This document shows positions 24,043-31,779 of a DNA stretch of 46,389 nt, in pieces. Each line of letters begins with the position of its first letter. Position 1 is the stretch's first letter. A program made the translations under genes and the position numbers. Origin of the DNA: Bacteroidales bacterium M8 (GTDB lineage Bacteria > Bacteroidota > Bacteroidia > Bacteroidales > Muribaculaceae); NCBI GenBank assembly GCA_001689495.1, contig LUJS01000027.1:1-46389 (forward strand). The letters are read 5' to 3'. The notes beneath the pieces were generated by a model. The model did no database searches and was not told the origin of the DNA. It was given only the letters and a program-made list of their open reading frames with translations.

Positions 24043-24238
24043 TAATAGCCGCGGGGCTTGCCCCGCGGAAATACACGCAACCACGAAAAACCGGCCCCCG
24101 CACGGGGGTCGGGGCCCCGCCGACAAACCTCACCGCACAAATCCACGCGGCAAATTATCTACAACCCCGACCCCCATGCGGGGGCCGGAAAAATGGGGAT
24201 GATCCGACGATACCTATGGGCAAGCCCATAGGCTATTA
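24043..24238. repeat. Nested palindromic element E1
   Basis: About 196 bp: end hairpin (9-bp arms CCGCGGGGC/GCCCCGCGG, 24049-24068), a 26-bp arm at 24091-24116, and its near-complement at 24163-24188 (three differences, in GGCCCC to AACCCC and GTGC to ATGC). The other end hairpin is at 24213-24238, with CCTATGGGC/GCCCATAGG read inward. The outermost TAATAGCC is inverted at the right end as GGCTATTA. The flank at 24240-24279 (GCGAAGCCCCGCATCCGCGG and onward) is the inverse of the left flank. Confidence 0.88.
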
Positions 24239-24417
24239 ACGCGAAGCCCCGCATCCGCGGGGCAGGGGTGACAAATTCCACGCACCGATGCAACCATTAC
24301 GCCATACGGATGCCCCGCATCCCGCATGGATGCGAACACGCAACCATTGCGCCCCGCCATTGCACCAAGGGTGCGAATATGCAACCGTTTGCGCCCTGCG
24401 CACGCAGGGCCCCGCCT

Positions 24418-24617
24418 TAATAGCCGCGGGGCTTGCCCCGCGGGAACACACGCAACCACGAAAAACCGGCCCCCGCACGGGGGTCGGGGCCCCGCCGACA
24501 AACCGCACCGCACAAATCCGCGCGGCAAATTACCTACGGCCCCGACCCCCGTGCGGGGGCCGGATAATTGGGGGGGGATGATCCGATGATACCTATGGGC
24601 AAGCCCATAGGCTATTA
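24418..24617. repeat. Nested palindromic element E2
   Basis: About 200 bp with the same plan as E1, and the inner 26-bp arms are perfect inverse complements of each other. The left flank carries GCGCACGCAGGGC instead of GCGGATGCAGGGC. The right flank at 24621-24660 repeats CGAAGCCCCGCATCCGCGG. The remaining gap 24660-24760 holds a broken right flank and AT-rich promoter DNA. Confidence 0.88.
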
Positions 24618-24761
24618 AAACGAAGCCCCGCATCCGCGGGGCAGGGGTGACAAATTCCACGCACCGATGCGGACACGCAACCATTTTCCGCGGGGCAGGG
24701 GGACAAATTTGTGTTAAATTACATTTCACTTACCGCCTATTTAGTTAACGTAGGTTAAAAA

Positions 24762-24792
24762 TTTGGGGGGGGTAATTTTCATTGTACTTTTG
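24762..24792 (+). promoter_or_regulatory. Promoter of the repeat-flanked lipoprotein gene
   Basis: TTTG (24762-24765), 19 bases, TACTTTTG (24785-24792). The leader to the ATG at 24894 is about 95 bases, AT-rich, with repeated AAACC/ACAAA words. Confidence 0.7.
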
Positions 24793-24893
24793 TACACTTT
24801 CGTAAGCGTAGCGTTAAAATGCACTGATTTATTTAGGCTTGCGGGAGTCAAACCTTAACACAAATACAAACCAACAAACCTAAAGAAAACCTA

Positions 24894-27242
24894 ATGCGTT
24901 TTAACCTGTTTCAACTTAGCGCGGTGTTTCTTGCAGGCATGGCGCTACAGTCTTGTGGAGTGGACGAGATTACTGTTCCGGCGGACGAACTCTATGCCCG
25001 CGACTTCATCAAGACATTCGGCGTCGTCGACCCCGACCACGATTGGACCGCCGCCACACACACCGGTGTCACAGTGACCACAGCGTCACCCTCGCGCGTC
25101 AAAATCATCGCCACGCACAACGGCAAGCGTTATCTCTTCGCAGACTACACAGACGTCAATGGCACACGCACGCTTCCGTTCGACCTCCCCAAAGGAGTGA
25201 CCGACATCACCGTCCGCGTCAACGGCAAGGACTATCCCGCCACACCCGGCTCGACCGTCAACGCCACCGCCGCATCGAGAGCGCTCAACGAGGGTACTTT
25301 CGAGGGCGTCCGCACAGTGACGATTTCCGAACTCACCGAGGAGCCTACATATCTGACCCTCACCAAAGATGAGATGGTAAATGTCATCGAACACTACCTC
25401 AAGGAAAACGACAGAGAAATATCGAACATCACTGAGTCGAATCTCGGCAAGGTAACTGACAACTTCTACGCAAAGAGCAAATCGTTCTACATCTTCCCCG
25501 AGTATTGGGACACAAGTGAATACAACAATAATAAAATCGGCGTCTACTATTATGTTCCCGAGGGGACAGAGGGTGCCGAGCCGGTGACCTACAGAACGCC
25601 GAATGCCGATGGCGGATACGACGAGACAACACGTTACGTAGTCCGCGTAAAAATCTTCGACGGACTCATCGATCAGCTCAAACGCGGCACCGTGGACAAT
25701 AATTGGACAGACAAATGGTTTGATCCATGGAATGTAAAAGATATTCCGGACGATTGGACAGAGAAAATATACAATGCGGCTGTCGAAGCAAAACTTGACG
25801 ACATATTCTGCAAGGCTGACGGAACGACACACGCCGACAAGAACGGAAATCTCTTTACAGAGGGGGCTTATCTCTACAAATGCAGCGATGGCAGTTACAT
25901 TGACTACCAGCACTCCCTCGCATTGCTGAAAAGCGATGACAAGGAGACCAAGACACTCGCAGCCGAAATGTATGGTGCGATAGCATCCATGTTCCCCAAC
26001 GAACTCTTTCTCTTGGGATACAGATGGGAGAACACCTTTACGGACATCAGTTCAATCAATTATAATTTCGGCGTTAACAAACTGACGATGGCCGATGGAA
26101 ATCCCGGCAAAGCCGTCAAGGATGAATTCAGCAGTTATGACATCTATCATTCGCATGGCGTAAAGATAGAATTCGATCAGGTCACCGAGTTCGGCTTCTG
26201 GATTGAGCAGCGTGCCTTCGTCATGTACTCTGAATCAGCACTCAACGAGCCATTTACGACCAAGAACGAGAACGGCGAGGACCAGACATATATGTCCAGC
26301 TATGTGGCTACGCTCAAGGCCGGGCACGACTCATACGGCAACGACAAACGCTATCTGTGTTTCGAGGACTGGCATATATCCGCAGGGGCTAACTTCGACA
26401 TGAACGACATGGTGTTCCGTGTCTATGGTTTCGACCACTTGCGCGAAGAACTGCCCGACAATCCCGGCGGCGAGATCGTACCCGATCCCGACCCCACTCC
26501 CGACCCGGATCCCGATCCCGAGGTATTCCAGTGGATTGTCGCTTGCGAGGACCTCGGCGGCTCGTTCGACTATGACTTCAACGACGTCGTGTTCGGCGTT
26601 CAGTATGTAGCCGGCGACACCCACCCCTATGTCTATGTCACCGCACTCGCGGCCGGCGGCACGCTCCCCGTCGAGCTCATCTTTAACGGCAAGCCCGTCA
26701 CCGGCAAGGGCGAGGGTCAGGAAATCGTCGACGGCACCATCGGCGACGACGGCGAATGGCACTCGTGGTTTGGCAGCTCGGACCTCAAGCCCATCAATGT
26801 CAGCGGCTCGTTCAGCGTCGGCGCGACAGTGCGCCTGAGCCACGACGGCAACTTCACGATGGGTATCGAGAGCGGCGACCTGAGCGGATTCATGGTCAGG
26901 GTCAAGACCGACGAGGGCGACGTCACCGTCAAGCGTCCGCACCAGAACGGTGGCGTGGCCGACAAGATTCCACAGATGTTTGTCACCACAGGCTCGTTCA
27001 CATGGCCCTGCGAGACGACACCCATCTATTCGACCCACACCGGCGACAACGGCAAGGGCGAGTATAGCAAGGAAATAGAGCATCAGGGCAAGAAATATAC
27101 AGGATATCACAACAGCTTCCTGCACTGGATCGAAAACGCCGACTGTGACTTCCACAACCAGCCCGCCACCGGCGAGGGCAGCGTGGTGAATCACGAATGG
27201 CCCAAGATTGCAATAAGAATAGTTGATTACATTGGTAAATAA
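24894..27242 (+). CDS. Large secreted lipoprotein with paired LruC/DUF4842-like acidic motifs
   Basis: 782 residues, lipobox LQSC (C21). An N-terminal beta-rich part (about 30-130) is followed by a helical/beta middle (about 140-400) with more AT-rich codons. Two related acidic motifs come next: FEDWHISAGANFDMNDMVFR (about 489-508) and CEDLGGSFDYDFNDVVFG (about 550-567), separated by a Pro-Asp linker (PDPDPTPDPDPDP). The DxDxND pattern suggests calcium binding, as in LruC-domain or DUF4842 proteins. The protein is probably exposed on the outer membrane, in adhesion or matrix binding; that is inference. It stands alone, framed by palindromic elements on both sides, with its own promoter and terminator. 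Confidence 0.75.
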   Translation: MRFNLFQLSAVFLAGMALQSCGVDEITVPADELYARDFIKTFGVVDPDHDWTAATHTGVTVTTASPSRVKIIATHNGKRYLFADYTDVNGTRTLPFDLPKGVTDITVRVNGKDYPATPGSTVNATAASRALNEGTFEGVRTVTISELTEEPTYLTLTKDEMVNVIEHYLKENDREISNITESNLGKVTDNFYAKSKSFYIFPEYWDTSEYNNNKIGVYYYVPEGTEGAEPVTYRTPNADGGYDETTRYVVRVKIFDGLIDQLKRGTVDNNWTDKWFDPWNVKDIPDDWTEKIYNAAVEAKLDDIFCKADGTTHADKNGNLFTEGAYLYKCSDGSYIDYQHSLALLKSDDKETKTLAAEMYGAIASMFPNELFLLGYRWENTFTDISSINYNFGVNKLTMADGNPGKAVKDEFSSYDIYHSHGVKIEFDQVTEFGFWIEQRAFVMYSESALNEPFTTKNENGEDQTYMSSYVATLKAGHDSYGNDKRYLCFEDWHISAGANFDMNDMVFRVYGFDHLREELPDNPGGEIVPDPDPTPDPDPDPEVFQWIVACEDLGGSFDYDFNDVVFGVQYVAGDTHPYVYVTALAAGGTLPVELIFNGKPVTGKGEGQEIVDGTIGDDGEWHSWFGSSDLKPINVSGSFSVGATVRLSHDGNFTMGIESGDLSGFMVRVKTDEGDVTVKRPHQNGGVADKIPQMFVTTGSFTWPCETTPIYSTHTGDNGKGEYSKEIEHQGKKYTGYHNSFLHWIENADCDFHNQPATGEGSVVNHEWPKIAIRIVDYIGK

Positions 27243-27338
27243 GCAGGAATTATTAATATAACTGAGATTAATTATTTTCCCTGATATAGACTCGTTTATA
27301 AGATTAGGCCTAACATAAAACACTTATAAACTTCGGTT

Positions 27339-27374
27339 GCTGTCCGTCGGCGTGAGCCGCCGGGCAGCTTTTTT
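27339..27374 (+). terminator. Intrinsic terminator after the lipoprotein gene
   Basis: GCTGTCCGTCGGCG, loop TGAG, CCGCCGGGCAGC, then TTTTTT. Confidence 0.85.
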
Positions 27375-27387
27375 CATACCCCTCTGC

Positions 27388-27524
27388 CGGGCAAGCCCAT
27401 GGGCTATTAAAACGAAGCCCCGCCTTTGCACCAAGGGTGCGAATATGCAACCGTTTGCGCCCGCCATTGCACCAAGGGTGCGAATACACAACCGTTTGCG
27501 CCCTGCGGATGCAGGGCTCCGCTT
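27388..27524. repeat. Degenerate right end plus unit repeats before E3
   Basis: It starts with a decayed right end hairpin (GGGCAAGCCC, GGGCTATTA) followed by AACGAAGCCCCGC. Two copies of the GCGAATA(TG/CA)CAACCGTTTGCGCCC unit then lead directly into E3. Confidence 0.75.
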
Positions 27525-27722
27525 TAATAGCCGCGGGGCTTGCCCCGCGGAAATATACGCCACCACGAAAAACCGGCCCCCGCACGGGGGTCGGGGCCCC
27601 GCCGACAAACCACACCGCATAAATCCGCGCGGCAAATTATCTACGGCCCCGACCCCCGTGCGGGGGCCGGAAAATCGGGGGGATGCTCCGTCGATACCTA
27701 TGGGCAAGCCCATAGGCTATTA
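27525..27722. repeat. Nested palindromic element E3
   Basis: About 198 bp with the full plan: left end hairpin, 26-bp arm, a roughly 45-base centre containing GACAAACCACACCGCATAAA, the perfect inverse arm, and the right end hairpin. Confidence 0.88.
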
Positions 27723-27818
27723 ATGCGAAGCCCCGCATCCGCGGGGCAGGGGTGACAAATTCTACACACCGATGCGAATATGCAACCGTTTGCACCCTGC
27801 GGATGCAGGGCTCCGCTT

Positions 27819-28016
27819 TAATAGCCGCGGGGCTTGCCCCGCGGTAACACACGCCGCCACGAAAAACCGGCCCCCGCACGGGGGTCGGAGCCCCGCCGAC
27901 AAACCTCACCGCACAAATCGGCACGGCAAATTATCTACGGCCCCGACCCCCGTGCGGGGGCCGGATAATTGGGGGGATGATACGCCGATACCTATGGGCA
28001 AGCCCATAGGCTATGA
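27819..28016. repeat. Nested palindromic element E4
   Basis: About 198 bp. Same plan, with one change in the left inner arm (GGGGCC to GGAGCC) and the right end reading GGCTATGA instead of GGCTATTA. Confidence 0.88.
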
Positions 28017-28205
28017 AAACGAAGCCCCGCATCCGCGGGGCAAGGGGACAAATTCGCACATTCCACATCGCCACCGATGCAGCATTACGCCATACGGATG
28101 CCACGCATCCTGCACCGATGCGAATACACAACCGTTGCGCCCCGTCATCGCACCAAGGGTGCAAATATGCAACCGTTTGCGCCCTGCGCACGCAGGGCTC
28201 CGCCT

Positions 28206-28404
28206 TAATAGCCGCGGGGCTTGCCCCGCGGTAACACGCACACACCACGAAAAACCGGCCCCCGCACGGGGGTCGGGGCCCCACCGACAAACCTAACCGC
28301 ACAAATCCGCGCGGCAAATTATCTACGGCCCCGACCCCCGTGCGGGGGCCGGAAAATTGGGGGGATGATACGCCGATACCTATGGGCAAGCCCATAGGCT
28401 ATTA
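28206..28404. repeat. Nested palindromic element E5
   Basis: About 199 bp. Same plan. The right flank from 28405 holds the TGCGAAGCCCCGCATCCGCG module, then degenerate CACCGATGC...CCATACGGATGCC units to about 28565, just before the stop of the next gene. E4-E5 spacing is 189 bp, E3-E4 96 bp. Confidence 0.88.
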
Positions 28405-28577
28405 ATGCGAAGCCCCGCATCCGCGGGGCAGGGGGACAAATTCGCATATACCACATCGACACCGATGCAACCATTACGCCATACGGATGCCACCATCCCG
28501 CACCGATGCGAACACACAACCATTGCGTCCCTCGCATCCCGTACCGATGCGAACACGCAACCGTGCGGGGCTGGTGG

Positions 28578-29498
28578 TTATCGTATCATCTTTAATATTC
28601 CGTCCTCGAAGAGGAGATAGCGGCCGTTCTCATAGCTCCACGTCTCGCGGAGATAGCTCTGTGTTGCGCCACGGTTTACCTCCTTGGGGTTGCCCAGCGC
28701 CAGACGACACTCGGCGGTGGTCATGCCGGGCACGACGCGGCCGCGGGTTATCAGCTCCCAGTATTCGTCAGAGATCGTGGGATAGCGTTTGCGCGGGTCG
28801 GCAAACGAGAAGACCGAGCCGAACGTGCGGGGGGCACTGTCCTTGGCCCCGGGATAGATGAATAGGCACCCGCGGTGGCCGTTGGCGTCGGTGAACGTGA
28901 CCCGCAGGGGGAAGAGGGCGTTGCCGGTCGAGACGGAGTCGATGGTGACGGGCACGAACTTGAGCCCCTTGACCGGATTGTCGAGATTGTCGCGCCAGAC
29001 GCCGGTGAGGGTATAGACCCTGAGTCCGCGCATGGCCATGTCGGCCTCGGCGGCCATATCGCTCTGGATGGTGAAGGGCACCGCCAGAGATTCGCCCTCG
29101 AGCAGACTCGACAGCGGGCGGTTGACCCTGTAGACCAACGGCCGCCCCTCGGGCGAGCTGAAGGTGATGTCGGTGACGCCCGAGCCGGTGATTCCGGCCG
29201 ACTCGGCCATGCCGGCAAAGGTGATGGTCTTGCCCGCGAGGGCCTGACCCTCGGCGTCGTCCAAGCCGAACACGCGCGATATGCGCGGATCGGTGACCAC
29301 GAAGGGCTTGCCGATGCTCCATGTGGATGGCGGAGCGTCGGCCACCGATGCAAGAAACGTATCCTCGCGCGTCAGAGGTGTCTCCTCGCGGCGCACGTCG
29401 CCCGCCGTTATCTTGGGGGTCGACTCGACGCCTGTGAAGAAACACCCCTGAAGCATGAGGGTGAGTGCCGCTGCGAGCGGCAGAAGCCTGCGGTTCAA
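28578..29498 (-). CDS. Lipoprotein with BamE-like C-terminal segment
   Basis: 306 residues, lipobox LMLQGC (C19). The middle is beta-rich with no known motif. The C-terminus RGRVVPGMTTAECRLALGNP, then ETWSYENGRYLLFEDGIL, has the pattern of BamE/SmpA-like folds (pGMt..ev...lG.P), which occur in several envelope lipoproteins. It starts 3 bases after the stop of the upstream prolyl oligopeptidase gene and is probably co-transcribed with it. Function unknown. Confidence 0.75.
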   Translation of the reverse strand: MNRRLLPLAAALTLMLQGCFFTGVESTPKITAGDVRREETPLTREDTFLASVADAPPSTWSIGKPFVVTDPRISRVFGLDDAEGQALAGKTITFAGMAESAGITGSGVTDITFSSPEGRPLVYRVNRPLSSLLEGESLAVPFTIQSDMAAEADMAMRGLRVYTLTGVWRDNLDNPVKGLKFVPVTIDSVSTGNALFPLRVTFTDANGHRGCLFIYPGAKDSAPRTFGSVFSFADPRKRYPTISDEYWELITRGRVVPGMTTAECRLALGNPKEVNRGATQSYLRETWSYENGRYLLFEDGILKMIR

Positions 29499-29501
29499 AT
29501 C

Positions 29502-31652
29502 TTATTTGCCCTCGGCGGGAAACTCGGGCTCGATGCCCAGATTGTGGAACATGAACGAGTATATGTCGGTGTACTCGTCTATCACCTTGGCCACGGGCTT
29601 GCCGGCACCGTGTCCGGCCTTCGAGTCGATGCGTATCAGCTTGGGAGCGTCGCCTGTATCGGCGGCCTGAAGCGTGGCGGCATACTTGAACGAGTGGGCG
29701 GGCACCACGCGGTCGTCATGGTCGGCGGTGGTGACCATGATGGCGGGATAGGGGGTGCCGTCGTTCTTGATGTTGTGCAGGGGCGAGTAGTCAAGCAGAT
29801 ACTTGGCCATCTCGGGCGAGTCGGCCGATGTGCCGTAGTCCGACGCCCAGTTCCAGCCGATGGTGAAGAGGTGATAGCGCATCATGTCCATCACGCCCAC
29901 GCGGGGGAAGGCCACCTTGAACAGGTCGGGGCGCATGTTGACGGTGGCGCCCACCAGCAGGCCGCCGTTGCTGCCCCCCTCGATGGTGATAAGCTCGGGG
30001 TTGGTCCATTTCTCGTTGACGAGATACTCGGCGGCGGCGATGAAGTCGTTGAACACGTTGAGCTTGTTCATCTTGGTGCCGGCCTGATGCCACTCCTCGC
30101 CATACTCCGAGCCGCCACGCAGGTTGGTCTGCGCATATATGACGCCGTTGTCGAGCATGAACATGCGATAGGGCGAGAAGCCGGGGGTCAGCGACACGTT
30201 GAAGCCGCCGTAGCCGTAGAGGTAGACGGGGTTCGAGCCGTCGCGCTTCAGGCCCTTCTTGTATGTCAGGAACATGGGTATCTTGGTCCCGTCGGCCGAG
30301 GGATAGAACACCTGCTCGGTCACATAGTCGTCGAGGTTTATCCCCTTGACCTCGGGCTGGAATATCCTGACGCTCTCGCCGGTGGCGGGGTCGTATGAGT
30401 AGAGGGTTGCCGGGGCGTTGAACGACGTGAACGAGTAGAACACATCCTCGGGGTGCTTGCGCGACAGCGACAGGGCCACGTCGCCATAGCCGGGCAGCGC
30501 GATGTCAGACACCTTCTTGCCCTCGCGGCTCCACACCTCGATCTTTGATGCGGCATCCTTCTCGTAGGTCAGATAGAGATTGTCGCCCGAGAACTGCGCG
30601 CCGGTCAGCACTGCGTCGGCGGCCTCGGGTATCAGCTCGGTCCACGCCTCGCGCGCGGGGTTGCCCTTGAGGTCGGCCACCATGATGCGGTTCTTGGGAG
30701 CGCCATACGAGGTGAGTATGTATGCCTTGCCGTCGATGACGTCGATGACGCCGTTGGTATAGTCCTGATCCTTGACCATGTCCACCCACACGCCATTCTT
30801 CTTGACCTTGAGGGCCTCGCCTACGCCCTGACCGCCTATCGAGACGAAGGTCACGGGCTCGCTCTCGGCCACGCCGGCCGAGTGGAAGTGCAGCGGGTGC
30901 GCCGGGTCTGAGAACGCGATGACGTCGGCGCTCTGGGGCGTGCCCAGCTTGTGATAATAGACGGTGTGGTTCTCGTTGGCGTGCGAGTATTCCTTGCCAG
31001 CCTCGGGGCGGGGATATGCGCTGTAATAGAATCCGTCGCCGTCCCACGCGGCGCCCGTAAACTTGGCCCACTCGATGTGGTCGCCCGTCAGCTTGCCGGT
31101 CTCGGTGTCCATGACATATATCTCGGTCCAGTCCGAGCCCGAGCGCGAGATGGTATATGCCGTGTGGCGTCCGTCCTTGGACTGGAATACGCCCGTCAGG
31201 GCCACCGTGCCGTCGTCGCTGAGGGTATTGGGATCGAGGAACACCTCGCGGTCTGTGCCGGCGGCATCCTTGGCGCGATAGAGCACCGACTGGTTGCGCA
31301 GGCCATCGTTCTCGAAGAAGTACCAGCGGCCATCCTCGCCGCGCCACGGCAGACCGCGCTTCACATAGTCGCTCAGGCCCGTGAGGCGCTCGCGTATCTT
31401 GTCGCGATAGGGAATCTTCGAGAGATACTCCTGAGTCAGGGCGTTCTCGGCCTCGACCCAGCGGGCCGTCTCGGCCGACGTGTCGTTCTCAAGCGGGCGA
31501 TAGGTGTCTATGACCTCCATCCCGAAGATGGTGTCGGTGGTGCCGTCCTGCGGAGCCGCGGGATAGCTGAGTTTTTCTGAATGTGAGCCGCAACCGGCAA
31601 ATATCGTTGTTGACATAATGGCGCCGATAGCAAGTAGGTTAGTCGGTTTCAT
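29502..31652 (-). CDS. Prolyl oligopeptidase (S9A family) lipoprotein
   Basis: About 716 residues from MKPTNLLAIGAIMSTTIFAG, lipobox FAGC (C21), so it is probably tethered to a membrane facing the periplasm. N-terminal cap and beta-propeller (about 30-440), then the alpha/beta hydrolase domain with nucleophile S561 in GGSNGGL, the Asp region TTADHDDRVVP (D646/D647) and H681 in KAGHGAG. LRGGSEYGEEWHQAG is a classic S9A signature. It cleaves short peptides after proline. The frame extends to 31682, but the lipobox distance favours the ATG at 31652. It is followed by the BamE-like lipoprotein gene in the same operon. Confidence 0.93.
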   Translation of the reverse strand: MKPTNLLAIGAIMSTTIFAGCGSHSEKLSYPAAPQDGTTDTIFGMEVIDTYRPLENDTSAETARWVEAENALTQEYLSKIPYRDKIRERLTGLSDYVKRGLPWRGEDGRWYFFENDGLRNQSVLYRAKDAAGTDREVFLDPNTLSDDGTVALTGVFQSKDGRHTAYTISRSGSDWTEIYVMDTETGKLTGDHIEWAKFTGAAWDGDGFYYSAYPRPEAGKEYSHANENHTVYYHKLGTPQSADVIAFSDPAHPLHFHSAGVAESEPVTFVSIGGQGVGEALKVKKNGVWVDMVKDQDYTNGVIDVIDGKAYILTSYGAPKNRIMVADLKGNPAREAWTELIPEAADAVLTGAQFSGDNLYLTYEKDAASKIEVWSREGKKVSDIALPGYGDVALSLSRKHPEDVFYSFTSFNAPATLYSYDPATGESVRIFQPEVKGINLDDYVTEQVFYPSADGTKIPMFLTYKKGLKRDGSNPVYLYGYGGFNVSLTPGFSPYRMFMLDNGVIYAQTNLRGGSEYGEEWHQAGTKMNKLNVFNDFIAAAEYLVNEKWTNPELITIEGGSNGGLLVGATVNMRPDLFKVAFPRVGVMDMMRYHLFTIGWNWASDYGTSADSPEMAKYLLDYSPLHNIKNDGTPYPAIMVTTADHDDRVVPAHSFKYAATLQAADTGDAPKLIRIDSKAGHGAGKPVAKVIDEYTDIYSFMFHNLGIEPEFPAEGK

Positions 31653-31679
31653 GTGATAAGTGATTGTCTGTTTTGAATG

Positions 31680-31687
31680 CAAAGTTA
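31680..31687 (-). promoter_or_regulatory. Possible -7 element for the S9A gene
   Basis: TAACTTTG on the minus strand, 27 bases before the chosen ATG. No good -33 box was seen. Confidence 0.45.
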
Positions 31688-31751
31688 GTGAAAATCGGGT
31701 GTATTCTCAGGAAAAACACCCGCTTTTTCCGTTTATATTAAGGATATTTAT

Positions 31752-31759
31752 TATTTTTG
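31752..31759 (+). promoter_or_regulatory. Possible -7 element for the fusion gene
   Basis: TATTTTTG, 20 bases before the ATG at 31780, in an AT-rich gap. The -33 region is poor. Confidence 0.45.
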
Positions 31760-31779
31760 TCAACTCAAAACATTCCGCC

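Noticed and set aside
22224..24239. 671-codon open frame over the exporter gene and repeats
   Set aside because: It is out of frame with the clear MsbA-like gene and rich in Arg/His/Pro, as expected of a GC-rich shadow frame; in the repeats open frames exist on both strands.
27775..28575. Repeated short open frames in the palindromic elements (for example with KNRPPHGGRGP)
   Set aside because: The same words appear because the DNA is repeated; frames break between copies, stops differ, and both strands are equally open. DNA or RNA structure explains the pattern better.
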